A stretch of 64,000 nt of DNA from Pseudomonas silvicola (GCF_026651855.1 NZ_CP093281.1:434001-498000); one strand, 5' to 3'. Shown: positions 44,534 to 56,389, counted from the stretch's first letter. Made by a program: numbers and translations. The notes: generated by a model not told the origin, from the letters alone.

Positions 44534-47085
44534 TTATAGCGTCCTGCAAATACCATTGAGGAGGATAAGCGCCTGTTGCGTCTTTCCGGTGATTTGATAA
44601 TTGACGGCACAGCGTTGGGTTTGCCATCCCAGCTGATTTGCAAACTGCCGGAGTCATGCGGAACGCGTGCGTAAAGCTGGCTTCCCTGACCGACAACGCC
44701 AATCACGGTGTTGGAGGCATCACGCACTTCGGCGCCCATCGGCGGTGCCATCCCCTCGGTGGTATTCAGTGAAATCAACACCGCGGTGCCGCGTAAGGTG
44801 GCAAAACTCACCTGACTCACGGCACCGGCATAAGGAACCACACGCTGGCTTCCGCCGTTTAACTCAGCATCGGCGCGCATGTGCAACGTATTGAGGCTGA
44901 CCGTGTTTTCACGATAAGGGGTGAGCGAGGGCAGCAGCGCATAACCGTTGTAGTCAATGACGGCTCCTTGTCCGTTTTGTACCGTCGCACCTTGGGCGCC
45001 CTCCGCATGGATCAACGCGAACGTATCGCTGGTGTAAGGCCCCGCAGTGAGACCGCCACGATGCAGCAGTAAAGTGCCAGACATGCCTAAACCGACCTGC
45101 AGATAGTGATCTCCCTGGCCGTAGTTGGCGCGGACTGCGCCAAACGGGTGTTTTGCTGCAGGTTGCCCCCAGCGAGCTGGCTTCTCCGTTGACGCCATTG
45201 CGGTAATGTTCCGTTCCTCCGTAGAGGAATAGAGAAATCGCGCTGCTCGCCTGCCGAACCTGTTAGTGTCGCCATCGAAGACTGGCTCTGTTTTGACTGG
45301 TTGTAGTTGTAGGCCACAGATGAAAGACCCGCACCCCAGTTAAGCGGTACTGAAATATTCACTGAAAGGGTATTTTCGCTGTAGCGCTGCTGACGGCTGC
45401 TGTCGAGATTATCGTTGACGCTCACATTGCCTTGCTGGGTATTCCACCAGGTGCGTTGACGCGCCATTGATACCGTAACTGATATTGCGCCAGCTGTTGC
45501 TATAGCCGAACTGCAACTGTGATACGCGACTGGTTGTTGTAATAGTCGGCGGTGCTGGCGCTTAAACTGACCAGGCCATACGCATCCATTGATTGGCTGA
45601 GTGTCGCCGATAAGCGATTACGCTGGTTGAGCGAGTCTGAGTAGTAGTTGATTTCCGCTTGTTGCTGGCGTCGAACCCCTAAAACATCCTGCAGGTCGCG
45701 AAATCCACGAGTCGAATATCGATAAGCGGCCAGACCAGGTTGGTGCCAGTTTGAAAGGTTTTGCTGTAGCTTAACTCTGCGCGCCAGCCCGAGGTGCGCT
45801 GGTCATTTTCGGCCTTTGCCTGGGAAAACGTGGTGTTGAGACCAAATGCACCTGCGCCGGTTGCCCAGACACCTCCCAGAAGCCACGCCTGGTAATCTTC
45901 CGCCAGCCGTGAACCGACGGTTGCCGTCAAACTATTACTGACGCCGCGCTGCATCACGCCCTCAAAAAAAGCGTTATTCACAGCGTAATATTGGCGCACA
46001 CGGCCCAGCGCCAGCGAGTAATGCCAGTTGCCCGGACGCACCGAATCAGGAACCGAGGAGTAGGGCACCGTAAAGGTGGCGATTTTACCGTTGGCTTCAA
46101 TTACCTCGACTTCAAAATCCCCCTGACTGCGGGTGTTGTTCAATCATCAATGATAAACGGCCAGGCGGCACCACGGTTTCATAGATGACCTTGTTCACTG
46201 TTTCACAATAACACGGGCGTTGGAGATGAGGCGATGCCTCGAATCCCCCAGGGGCATAACCGCGTTTGCCTTTGCGGCCATACGTTCGTCAGTGGCGAGT
46301 TTTACGCCATTAAACGGCAGGCTGCCAAACAGCGAGCTGTCTGTGTAGCTATCGCCAAGGGAAAGCTGGCTATTGATCGACGTCAGTGGCCGTTGCACCC
46401 AGGTTCGTACCTTGTTGTAGCGATAGCTGCTACCACCCACACTGCTGCTGAGATAGCGAAGATTGCCCTGATGACGCAGCTGCCAGTTGGCGACATTAGT
46501 GCCTGCGGTAATTCCGCTCCACAAATATTGATAGCGGTAGGCAGCCGCGCTGTTTTCCGTCCGTGTAATTGGTGTTGTGGCGCAGAAATAACGCGGTCAT
46601 CCCGCCATCCCACTGTTCGGGCGGAATATAACCACGCGGCGTGCGCTTAAGCGCTGACAGGGGCAGCGTGATATTCAGGCGTAACGCGGCGGCATCAAAA
46701 GCCCAGCCCTTGTGGCGTCCAGTCAGCAAGCGGGGCGCACTCGCGATTTATTGGCTGTGTTGGAACCTTTTTTAACGGCGCAACATTTTCACCAGGGAAA
46801 AGGGTACATGGCTCGACCTCTTTTCCTTGTGCCGGCAAAAATTCCAGCTTCACGCTGGATGACACGAGGGCATTATTGACATAAACATCGACCAGATAAT
46901 GCCCCCGCGGGCAACTCGCTTTGGTTGAATTGCGCGGGATGTTCTGACCGAAAGCAGAGCTTTAAACAGCGACGGATCGAAATAATATTCTTCACTGTGC
47001 ACGGTACTGTTGAGAAATAGAATGAAACGGTCAGAAAGAATAAGGGGAATTTTAATTCATTGGGAGTTGATGGGGTAATTTTCAC
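44534..47085 (-). CDS. Fimbrial outer-membrane usher, frameshifted
   Basis: FimD/PapC-type pore that secretes and orders subunits. Starts at GTG 47085, overlapping the chaperone stop. N-terminal domain: YYFDPSLFKALL-like, QFNQSELPAG, YLVDVYVNN-like, and PRGYIPPEQWDGGMTALFLR. Barrel: LRYLSSSVGGSSYRYNKVRT, QLSLGDSYTDSSLFGSLPFN, then FEVEVIEANGKIATFTVPYS and WHYSLALGRVRQYYAVNNAF. C-terminal domain: VIDYNGYALLPSLTPYRENT. One indel near 44630 restores the family's Cys pair and the stop at 44534. At least eight indels; about 850 codons, as expected. Confidence 0.92.
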
Positions 47086-47792
47086 TCTATTCTGGCTCCC
47101 TGATCGTTAATCGCGTCGAGTCTGACGCTGCCTACACCCTGTAAGCGTTGTTTGGTATGACTGAACCAGCAGGTATGCATGGAGAACGGGGCAACCATTA
47201 CAGGTTCACACTCATAATTTTTTCCCGCGATACGCAGGGAAATAGCGACGAATGAAGCATGCCAGGGCTGCGCATTATCGATCTGTAATCCGCTGCCTTT
47301 GGGAATCGATTAGAGTGCGGACTTTAATACCCGATAAAATATTGCCCGGTTTGCCTATTGCCGCAGGGCGATAAAAAATTTCACCCGATTGCGCAGCATG
47401 ACCGTCATGGCATTCTTATCGGCGGCAGCCTGTGATGCAGGCGGAATTTGCAGCATGTTAAACCAGTATACGGACTCTCGATCCTGAGGCAGTTTGTCTG
47501 GCTGGCTGACGACAATACGCGCGACCTGCCCTGATTTCGGCTGAATACGAAATACCGGCGGCGTAGTAATAAAGGGCACGCGATTAATCTGCTGTGGTTT
47601 GGCATCCATATCACCCTCATCAAACCAGGTCTGAATAACATAGGGAATGCTATCGTCGTTTTTAAATTGGATATTGATGGAGCTGGCGGGTGCCGGATAA
47701 ATAATCCGACTGCCCAGCAGCGTGACGCTTGCTGTTGCCGTCGCTGACATCACGCTGATAAATAACGCGCCCAGGGCATTGCGTAAATACAT
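47082..47792 (-). CDS. Fimbrial periplasmic chaperone, frameshifted
   Basis: Signal peptide MYLRNALGALFISVMSATAT, then ASVTLLGSRIIYPAPASSIN with the conserved Arg, KLPQDRESVYWFNMLQIPPA (chaperone signature) and MLRNRVKFF with the conserved Lys. Two indels, near 47355 and 47300, extend it through AAIGKPGNILSGIKVRTL and QPWHASFVAISLRIAGKNYE to a stop at 47082-47084, about 235 residues. Without correction it ends early at 47355. Second structural gene of the operon, between the pilin and the usher. Confidence 0.9.
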
Positions 47793-47851
47793 ACAGACAA
47801 TCTCATGGCATGCAGCGCACGCCCGGATTTCGAACGTACGCTGATTAATTA

Positions 47852-48389
47852 TTACTGGTAAGTCACAGCGTATTGTAATGAAGCAGCCACGGTTCCGGCA
47901 GCGGCGACACCATTGGCATAATATTGTGCGTTATAAGTGGCCGAGGATTCGGTCTCATCGGCGGCAAGCGTCAGGTCGCCATCACCGGTATAGCCGCCCG
48001 TTAGGTTAATCACCGCGTCTTTACTGTCCACCAGTTGGACCTCCACATTTTTGCGGTGCCGGTGTTCGCCAGGTTGCCATTGGCCGTCACGTTATTGCCG
48101 ACAAATACCGTTGAAATTTTTGTTGAGGCTGAGTTGCCGGTACAACCGGTCAAACCAACGGTAAAGGCGGTTTGCCCGGCGACATCACCGCTGGCAGCCA
48201 GATCGGATTTACTCACGGTGGGCATCAGCACCACCGGTGAGGCCGCATTGCCATTCACCGAGATGGAACAGGTTTCATCAGCCACTTCACCCTGGAAATT
48301 AATGGTGTTATCGGACGCTGCAACCGCAGAGGCCGAGAAAAGGGCACCGGTAATAACCAGTGAAAGCAGTGTTTATGTGTTTGCGTCAT
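47852..48389 (-). CDS. Major fimbrial subunit (type 1 pilin), frameshifted
   Basis: From ATG 48389 with AAGGAT upstream. After an indel near 48370 the signal peptide reads LLSLVITGALFSASAVAA. Mature part: SDNTINFQGEVADETCSISV, VVLMPTVSKSDLAASGDVAG, TAFTVGLTGCTGNSASTKIS, VEVQLVDSKDAVINLTGGYT, with the two pilin cysteines and the C-terminal beta strand AASLQYAVTYQ. Indel near 48050. About 178 residues, standard. It begins 19 bases after the LuxR-type regulator stop, so both are probably on one transcript. Confidence 0.92.
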
Positions 48390-48407
48390 TTCGTGTAATC
48401 CTTTTAC

Positions 48408-49105
48408 TTAGTGACCCGAAATCAGCTGATTAAGGCTGGTACCGGTCTTTCGTCGAATCGAATCTTTGATGTTGTAAATTTTTTCATCTCATGGTTCATT
48501 GCTATCGAAATGGCAGAAAGTGAATTCCCTTTTAAGGCTAAATCCAGAAAGGTCACTTCCTCATTCGACAGTGCATTAACTCTCCTTGTTGCGCCTCCTT
48601 TTTAAACCATAATAGGTACTGTTAATCACCTTCTTGATATCCTCTAACCGGTCTTCACAATAAATAACGGAGTGGATTCCCTCTCTCTTTATCCAGTGTG
48701 CAGCCAGAGCGGCCAGCGGACGATCGGAGACTAAAACGATCGTTAGCCCGGTGGATTTCAGATAATCAATCCAGTTTTTATTGGTGAGATAACGTAAGTT
48801 TTCTCGCGAAAAATCAACGAATATACATCCCCGGCAAAACACACTTTCATAGCGGCCAGCGACTAATGAAAGTACACCTTTAATCAGGAAATGATTGTTC
48901 CCCGGCCAAATCGCAATTTTTTGTATTGGACAGCGATTAAGAATATCGTTGTTTCGGTTCGTCAGCTGGCAGCCATATTTGCAACTGGCACAGCGTAAGT
49001 CCTCTCGTGTGGTATTTTCATAACAAACTCATCCGCTCCTGTAAGAGCTGCGGATATCCTGGCAGGATAATTGTTTTTATTCAACGAGTTAAGAAAATCA
49101 GTCAT
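48408..49105 (-). CDS. Cysteine-rich LuxR-type HTH regulator of the fimbrial operon
   Basis: ATG 49105 starts MTDFLNSLNKNNYPARISAA. After an indel near 49030 an uninterrupted frame reads TREDLRCASCKYGCQLTNRN and NDILNRCPIQKIAIWP, a C-x2-C-x3-C-x12-C cluster, then VLSLVAGRYESVFCRGCIFV and STGLTIVLVSDRPLAALAAH. Indels near 48590 and 48480 lead into RVNALSNEEVTFLDLALKGN, SLSAISIAMNHEM and IYNIKDSIRRKTGTSLNQLI, a LuxR-type HTH. About 230 residues; stop at 48408-48410. The cysteines suggest metal or Fe-S binding (inference). First gene of the fimbrial transcription unit, so it probably controls it. Confidence 0.72.
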
Positions 49106-49781
49106 TTCTTACCCTCAGAAAAGTCTTAGGTTGTACGGGATGGTGATTTTTAAAATTCCATTGTCTTTTCTCAACTTGGCATGATCGTCATCGTTTCATA
49201 CCCCTATAGAGTTAAGAACTTTCTAAATCCCCCAGGATTAATGGTGAAAATCGGCTTTTGGGATCAAAATTTAGATAGCATTAATTGCTAAATAATTGGA
49301 TGTTCGTCAGTGTTGAGCCTGATTATCTTTGGTGTGAAAAGTGAGAATTCAGGATTTTTAATTTTTATTTGATGTAATGAAAACTGCCTCTGGTCTGTGG
49401 GTTGTGATGCGGGGAGGTAATTGAGTAATGAAGTTCACCTTGCGGAAGGGGATATTTATTTCTCTTAGGATTATTCTTACACCTAATGCAGGGTGGATTT
49501 GATCTTAAAATGTCCGCGCGGAGAAGATTTTTACATATCATTAGCAATCTTGTGACCGCTTTGATTAGTGCAATTAATCAAAGCGGATGAAGGGTTCAGC
49601 ACTGGCTATGATTTATCTACGAAATATTTTATTTGGCTAAATCAATTGTTAATGTCTGGTGTTTATTTAATTGATAAAAAAAGACTGTGCATTTAGGAAG
49701 ACCAGGCGACAAATATTGTCTGGTTGAGGTTACGTTGTGAATTAACGCTGAATTATGAGTCGGGCCAGCGACATTCGTCAC
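49106..49781. other. AT-rich intergenic region upstream of the fimbrial operon
   Basis: About 675 bases, strongly AT-rich, between the fimbrial regulator and the next LysR gene (both on the minus strand). It should hold the fimbrial promoter. Short open frames have no recognisable product. The only clear structure is the inverted repeat at 49556-49586. Confidence 0.5.
49556..49586. repeat. 12-bp perfect inverted repeat
   Basis: CCGCTTTGATTA (49556-49567) and TAATCAAAGCGG (49575-49586) flank a 7-base spacer. Without a T-run it is not a classical terminator; it could be a strong operator or the 3' hairpin of a transcript. Confidence 0.6.
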
Positions 49782-50654
49782 TCATGGTTTGTGCCAGTGC
49801 GGCGGCTTAGCATGGGAGAGCTGGTGCTGCTTCAAGCGCAAAATGCCCACTCGCCGCTCAATCAGTGGTGAGACCAGCGGCACACAGACCGCACCCAACT
49901 CGCGCATCTGCTGAATGCAGAGTGCAGGTACGGCGCTGGCCCCCAATCCACTGGCGACCATTTTTCCAACGGTGACCAATTGATGACTTTCGTAAGCGAC
50001 GTCGAGTCTTCTTCCTGCCTGTGCCAGTGACTGCTCAAGCAGCAGACGCACCGCCGAAGGACGCTGCAAGGTAATGAAATCCAGATGCAGCAGTTCACGC
50101 CAGCTCAGCTGTGGCTTATCCGCTAACGGGCTATCAGCGGGCACCACGGCAACAAAGCGGTCGCTACCCAGCGGGGTGAAGTGCAGCGCATCGGCCAGTT
50201 CGGGTTCAAAGGCGACACCCATCTCCACGCGTCCCTCCTGCACCATCTCCAGCACCGTTTCATTGATCACGTCATGCACCGCGATATTGACCCCGGGATA
50301 GCGCTGGCGAAAAGCCTTCAGCACCGCAGGCAGCAGGTTGCCAGCAAAAGAGGGCATGGCGGCAATCGACACTTTCCCCAGTTGCAGCGTAAAACGCAGA
50401 TGCATCGCCTCTTCGGCATTTTCCCAATCCGCCAGCAGCCGTCGTGCCATGGGAAAAAAGATCTCACCTTCCGGCGTCAGTGATACGTGGCGGGTGGTGC
50501 GCATAAACAACGGTCCACCCAACGCTTCTTCTAATCCGCTGATCGCCAGGCTCAGCGCCGGTTGCGAAATCGCCAGACGTTCGCTGGCCTGGGCAAAACT
50601 CAAAGTGTGAGCGACCGCTAAGAACGCGCGTAACTGCTTGATAGTCATTTTCAT
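49782..50654 (-). CDS. LysR-family regulator of the hydroxybutyrate operon
   Basis: Complete, uninterrupted. MKMTIKQLRAFLAVAHTLSF, AQASERLAISQPALSLAISG, LEEALGGPLFMRTTRHVSLT is the winged-helix domain; the effector domain runs from GKVSIAAMPSFAGNLLPAVL to ERRVGILRLKQHQLSHAK. About 290 residues. The ATG at 50654 or 50648 suits the family start better than 50684. It is divergent from the CoA-transferase operon at 50799 with about 145 AT-rich bases between, so it is the probable activator of that operon. The likely co-inducer, a ketone body, is inferred. Confidence 0.9.
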   Translation of the reverse strand: MKMTIKQLRAFLAVAHTLSFAQASERLAISQPALSLAISGLEEALGGPLFMRTTRHVSLTPEGEIFFPMARRLLADWENAEEAMHLRFTLQLGKVSIAAMPSFAGNLLPAVLKAFRQRYPGVNIAVHDVINETVLEMVQEGRVEMGVAFEPELADALHFTPLGSDRFVAVVPADSPLADKPQLSWRELLHLDFITLQRPSAVRLLLEQSLAQAGRRLDVAYESHQLVTVGKMVASGLGASAVPALCIQQMRELGAVCVPLVSPLIERRVGILRLKQHQLSHAKPPHWHKP

Positions 50655-50798
50655 TTTTCTTTTTGTTAACTTTATGTAAAACAAAGATTAACAGAATATT
50701 AATAAGAAAAGTAAATGAAAGGCCAATAAAAACAAATTAACAAATCATTTTTGTGACGCGAGGATGGCTTATTCGGTGAGCTGAGGAGATGTACAGCA

Positions 50799-51518
50799 AT
50801 GGCAGGATTAGACAAACGCGTCACCAGTTATCAGCAGGCGCTGGCTGGATTGCAAGACAACATGACGCTGCTGGCGGGGGGATTTGGCCTGTGCGGTATT
50901 CCAGAAAATCTCATCGCCGAAATTCGTCAGCAGGGCATTAAGGGGCTGACCGTGGTCTCGAATAACTGCGGGGTGGATGGCTTTGGCCTCGGGCTGCTGC
51001 TGGAGAATCGGCAGATCAAAACCATGATCGCCTCTTACGTCGGTGAGAACGCGTTGTTCGAGCAGCAGATGCTCAGCGGTGAACTGGAAGTGATTCTCAC
51101 GCCGCAGGGTACGCTGGCGGAAAAAGTGCGCGCAGGCGGCGCGGGTATCCCCGCATTTTATACGGCCACCGGCTATGGCACGCCAGTCGCAGAAGGTAAA
51201 GAAGTCAGAGAATTCGATGGGCGCCACTACATTCTGGAACAGGCGATACGCGGTGACTTCGCCATCGTCAAAGGCTGGAAAGCGGACTGGTACGGCAATG
51301 TGATCTATCGCCACACCGCGCAGAATTTCAACCCACTGATGGCAATGGCTGCCCGTGTCACCGTTGTTGAAGTTGAAGAGATTGTGGCGCCAGGTGAACT
51401 GGATCCAGCAGCTATTCATACGCCGGGCATTTATGTCGATCGCCTGATACAGGGCAACTTCGAGAAACGCATTGAGAAACGCACCCTGAGTGAAGGAGGC
51501 GCACATGCTCACGCGTGA
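50799..51518 (+). CDS. 3-oxoacid CoA-transferase, subunit A
   Basis: ScoA/AtoD-type subunit, 239 residues, frame intact. [20 protein letters not shown] is the G-G-F-G-x-x-G-x-P signature; [40 protein letters not shown] and [20 protein letters not shown] follow. With subunit B it transfers CoA from succinyl-CoA or acetyl-CoA to acetoacetate. The 3' end overlaps the next gene by 14 bases. First gene of a five-gene operon for 3-hydroxybutyrate and acetoacetate use, divergent from a LysR gene. Confidence 0.92.
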   Translation: MAGLDKRVTSYQQALAGLQDNMTLLAGGFGLCGIPENLIAEIRQQGIKGLTVVSNNCGVDGFGLGLLLENRQIKTMIASYVGENALFEQQMLSGELEVILTPQGTLAEKVRAGGAGIPAFYTATGYGTPVAEGKEVREFDGRHYILEQAIRGDFAIVKGWKADWYGNVIYRHTAQNFNPLMAMAARVTVVEVEEIVAPGELDPAAIHTPGIYVDRLIQGNFEKRIEKRTLSEGGAHAHA

Positions 51519-52168
51519 ACAGATGGCGCAGCGCGTGGCACAGGAGCTACGCGATGGTGATTACGTCAATCTCGGCATTGGTATGCCGACGCTGGTGGCC
51601 AACTACGTACCTGAGGGCATGGACGTAATGATGCAGTCGGAAAACGGTTTGTTGGGCATGGGGCGTTTCCCACCGAGCCGACACTGGATGCCGACATGAT
51701 CAATGCCGGCAAACAGACGGTGACCGCAAGAAAGGGTGCGGCAATCTTCGATTCGGCACAGTCTTTCGCCATGATCCGCGGCGGCCATGTTGATCTTACC
51801 GTGCTGGGCGCGCTGGAAGTGGACGTCAGCGGCAACATCGCGTCGTGGATGATCCCCGGAAAAATGGTCAAGGGCATGGGCGGTGCGATGGATCTGGTGG
51901 CGGGTGCGGAAAACATCATCGTGATGATGACGCACGCATCAAAGCATGGCGAATCAAAACTGCTGTCCGAATGCACTTTGCCGCTTACCGGCGTCGGCTG
52001 TATTCGTAAAGTGATTACTGAACTCGGCTGGCTGGAGATTGAAGAGGGCGCTTTTGTGCTGCGTGAGTATGCGCCGGGCGTCACGCCCGATGAGATCCGT
52101 GCAAAGACGGCCGGGCAATTACGCATCGCCGATGATGTCCGTGAAATGCGTTTTTCCCAGGAGGCATC

Positions 52169-52172
<4 letters not shown>
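51505..52172 (+). CDS. 3-oxoacid CoA-transferase, subunit B, one frameshift
   Basis: AtoA/ScoB-type. [50 protein letters not shown] with the catalytic Glu that forms the CoA thioester, then (after an indel near 51665) [40 protein letters not shown] and [23 protein letters not shown] 51505 is preceded by GAAGGAGG. About 222 residues. The stop overlaps the thiolase start (ATGA). Confidence 0.92.
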
Positions 52173-53346
<1,174 letters not shown>

Positions 53347-53412
53347 GGCGGACCGATTCAAATTATTGGCAATGTCTTTACCTTCAACCCTACAAAATAA
53401 TAAGGAAGCAAC

Positions 53413-54802
53413 ATGAGTGTCGTTATTGCCCTCGCTGCGCTTGGGTTGCTGATGTTAGCCGCCTATCGCGGCTATAGCGTAATTTTGTTCGCCCCGATTG
53501 CCGCGCTGTTAGCGGTGCTGTTAACCGAACCGGCTGCGGTCGCGCCGGTGTTCAGCGGTCTGTTTATGGATAAGATGGTGGGCTTTGTGAAGCTCTACTT
53601 CCCGGTGTTTCTGCTGGGTGCCATCTTTGGCAAGTTGATTGAGCTATCCGGCTTCTCACGCTCGATCGTCACGGCGGCCATTGCGCTGCTAGGGCGTCGC
53701 CATGCCATCCCGGTGATTGTACTGGTGTGCGCACTGCTGACGTACGGCGGCGTGTCGCTGTTTGTGGTGGCCTTTGCCGTTTATCCGTTTGCCGCAGAAC
53801 TGTTTCGTCAGAGCAATATCCCTAAGCGCTTGATTCCGGCAACGGTGGCTCTGGGTGCGTTCTCCTTCACCATGGATGCACTGCCCGGCACACCACAAAT
53901 CCAGAACATCATTCCCGGTAGTTTCTTCGGCACTAACGCCTGGGCAGCACCGTGGCTGGGATTGATCGGATCGCTGTTTATTATCGTGGTGGGCTTGCTG
54001 TGGCTGGATCGGCAACGCCGTCGGGCACAGGCCAACCAGGAACCTATGGCACTAACCTGAAGAATGAGCCAGAAACGGCGGAAGATGTTCGTTTGCCGCA
54101 TCCGCTGATCGCCATTCTGCCGCTGATTCTGGTCGGAGTGCTCAATCTCTGCTTCACCTGGTGGATCCCGTCGTGGTACGGCGCGCAGAGCAGCATCACG
54201 CTACCGGGAAATCCCACGCCGATCCTCACCGATATTAAGAAAACCACCGCGATTTGGGCAGTACAGGCGGCGCTGCTCAGCGGCATTCTGGTGGTGCTGA
54301 TTTTTGGCTGGCGCAACATTCGTGGTCGTCTGGCAGAAGGCAGTCGTACGGCGGTCGCCGGTGCGTTACTGGCGGCGATGAATACCGCCTCCGAGTACGG
54401 TTTTGGTGCGGTAATCGCTGCGTTGCCGGGCTTTGTCGTGCTGTCTGGCGTGCTGCAGGCGATTCCCAACCCGCTTCTCAATGAAGCGATCAGTATTACC
54501 GTGCTGGCGGGGATCACCGGTTCGGCATCGGGTGGGATGAGTATTGCGCTGGCAGCGATGGCAGAACACTTCGTGCAGGCGGCGCAGGCCACGGGGATTC
54601 CGATGGAAGTGCTGCACCGCGTGGCGGCGATGGCCAGCGGCGGATGGACACACTGCCACACAATGGCGCGGTGATCACCTTGCTGGCGATCACAGGGTTA
54701 ACACATAAAGAAGCGTATGGTGGCATCTTCGCCATCACCATTATCAAAAGTCTGGCCGTGCTGTTTGTGATTGGGGTGTTTTACCTCACCGGCATTGTCT
54801 GA
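53413..54802 (+). CDS. GntP-family permease, probable 3-hydroxybutyrate/short-chain acid importer
   Basis: Inner-membrane permease with about 12 helices: IALAALGLLMLAAYRGYSVI, LYFPVFLLGAIFGKLIELSG, PVIVLVCALLTYGGVSLFVV, FAVYPFAAELFRQSNIPKRL, then GAFSFTMDALPGTPQIQNII, a GntP-type conserved loop, and GALLAAMNTASEYGFGAVIA and TGSASGGMSIALAAMAEHF in the second half. Indels near 54045 and 54645; the end GIFAITIIKSLAVLFVIGVF reaches TGA 54800-54802, about 463 residues. Genomic context with hydroxybutyrate dehydrogenase suggests uptake of 3-hydroxybutyrate or acetoacetate. Confidence 0.87.
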
Positions 54803-54816
54803 AGGAGGATGAATCG

Positions 54817-55584
54817 ATGCAATTAACGGGAAAAGTGGCACTGGTGACCGGGTCTACCAGCGGTATCGGATTAGGTATCGCGGAGCAACTGGCACTAGCG
54901 GGCGCCACGGTGATACTCAACGGTTTTGGCGAAGTGGAACACGCGAAAGCGATTATCACGGCCACCGGGGCAACAGTGGACTATCACGCGGCAGACATGT
55001 CCGATCCGCACCAAATCGCCGCGATGATTGAGTGGGCAGAGGCACACTATGGTGCGGTAGATATTCTGGTAAATAATGCCGGTATTCAGTACACCGCGCC
55101 GGTGGAATCTTTCCCGGTAGAGAAGTGGGATGCGATTATTGCCATCAATCTCTCTTCGGTGTTCCACACCAGTCGCGCCGTATTACCCGTTATGCAGGCA
55201 CGTCACTGGGGGCGCATCATTAATATCGCCTCCGTGCATGGGCTGGTAGCATCGAAAGAGAAAGCCGCTTATGTCGCTGCGAAGCATGGGGTGGGCTGGA
55301 CAAAAGTGATTGCGCTGGAGAACGCAATCACCGATCACCTGCAACGCCATCTTCGTCCGGGCTGGGTGCTAACGCCGCTGGTGCAGCAGCAGATCGATAA
55401 ACGCATTGCAGCCGGCGAGGATGCCGAAACCGCGCGCCTGGCGTTATTGTCAGAAAAACAACCTGCTCAGGCTTTTGTTACACCTGAGCAGTTGGGAGCA
55501 TTGGTGCTGTTTCTGTGCAGTGAGGGCGGTGCGCAGGTGCGCGGCGCGGCCTGGAACATGGATGGCGGCTGGCTGGCGCAGTAA
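54817..55584 (+). CDS. 3-hydroxybutyrate dehydrogenase (SDR)
   Basis: NAD-dependent oxidation of 3-hydroxybutyrate to acetoacetate. GKVALVTGSTSGIGLGIAEQ (T-G-x-x-x-G-I-G), VDILVNNAGIQYTAPVESFP, RIINIASVHGLVASKEKAAY with catalytic Ser, and Y-V-A-A-K (Tyr/Lys pair) are present. 255 residues. The segment around 55325-55370 is out of frame: the neighbouring frame gives ITCNAI before a PGWV, the family sequence, so a compensating indel pair lies there. C-terminus AAWNMDGGWLAQ is typical. AAGGAGG precedes the ATG. Last gene of the operon. Confidence 0.9.
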   Translation: MQLTGKVALVTGSTSGIGLGIAEQLALAGATVILNGFGEVEHAKAIITATGATVDYHAADMSDPHQIAAMIEWAEAHYGAVDILVNNAGIQYTAPVESFPVEKWDAIIAINLSSVFHTSRAVLPVMQARHWGRIINIASVHGLVASKEKAAYVAAKHGVGWTKVIALENAITDHLQRHLRPGWVLTPLVQQQIDKRIAAGEDAETARLALLSEKQPAQAFVTPEQLGALVLFLCSEGGAQVRGAAWNMDGGWLAQ

Positions 55585-55588
55585 TGCA

Positions 55589-56260
55589 TCACGGCTTTAT
55601 CCACGCGGCAATACACTCTTTCATCACGCGCAGGCGCTCATCCAGCGCCGCTTTGGCACTGAGATCCTGCTGGTAGATAATCGACAGCGTTGACTGATTG
55701 ATCAGATAGAAAAAGCCCAGCGCGGAGATATTGATGTTGAGTTGCATCACATCGATATCCTCGCGCACGTTTCCTTCGACGCGTCCTCGTTGCAGCAATT
55801 GCTGGGTGATACTGCTCCAGCTCTGATTAATCTGCACGGTGATGTCAGAATCTTTGAGATGCCGCGCCTTGAGCTGATTTTCGCTGTTGAGTAGGCGAAT
55901 GAATTCGGGATTTTTCAGGTAATAGTGCCAGGTAGAACTCCACCAGCTGCAAAATTGCCTGGATCGGCGGGGAGGTGATCGAGCATTAAGGCTGCTTCCT
56001 GCTCGCGAATGTCACGATAGGCTTCTTCCAGCACGCGGGTAAACAGTATGTCTTTGTTAGTGAAGTAGTAGTAAATCAGTTGCTTATTGGCATGAGCGCG
56101 TTCGGCGATGCTATCAACGCGTGCACCGTCGAATCCTTTCAGCGGAACTCTGCGCGCGCGGCCATCAGTATCCGCACCTGCTTATCCTGACATCCTCAAT
56201 GTTACTCGCAACACGATCAACCAAAGCAGAATCCCCACATATCACTGTTTTACTGAGCAT
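55589..56260 (-). CDS. TetR-family repressor, frameshifted
   Basis: After correction: RILMAARAEF, GFDGARVDSIAERAHANKQL, IYYYFTNKDILFTRVLEEAY, the TetR helix-turn-helix, then REQEAALMLDHLPAD, FYLAYYLKNPEFIRLLNSEN, QLKARHLKDSDITVQINQSW and the intact C-terminus to WIKP at 55589. Indels near 56165, 56120, 55970 and 55930. Start at ATG 56260 is likely but not certain. It is divergent from the Gfo/Idh operon; two related palindrome-like sites lie between them, so it probably represses both. Confidence 0.82.
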
Positions 56261-56302
56261 TATAGTGCCTCTTTTTGCGCATAAAACAAGGGCAAAAGAT
56301 TT

Positions 56303-56318
56303 TCAACTAACTAGTTGG
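56303..56318. promoter_or_regulatory. Probable TetR operator site 1
   Basis: TCAACTAACTAGTTGG, partly palindromic (AACTA-C-TAGTT core). It matches at 14 of 16 positions the reverse complement of site 2. Located between the TetR gene and its divergent operon. Confidence 0.65.
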
Positions 56319-56373
56319 TTATGTGAATTCGATCAAAGTCGTAGGTCTCTTTCTGCCCATTATAGTGACGTCA

Positions 56374-56389
56374 TCAACCAGTTAGTTGA
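56374..56389. promoter_or_regulatory. Probable TetR operator site 2
   Basis: TCAACCAGTTAGTTGA, with arms TCAAC / GTTGA. Reverse complement TCAACTAACTGGTTGA resembles site 1. It lies 85 bases before the oxidoreductase ATG. Confidence 0.65.

Noticed and set aside
50808-51512. Open frame of 234 codons antisense to CoA-transferase subunit A
   Set aside because: Entirely overlaps an intact, motif-complete gene on the other strand.
56258-56367. CATTATAGTG repeated exactly 100 bases apart
   Set aside because: One copy overlaps the TetR start codon; ten AT-rich bases can recur by chance and there is no palindromy. The TCAACTAACT sites are better operator candidates.
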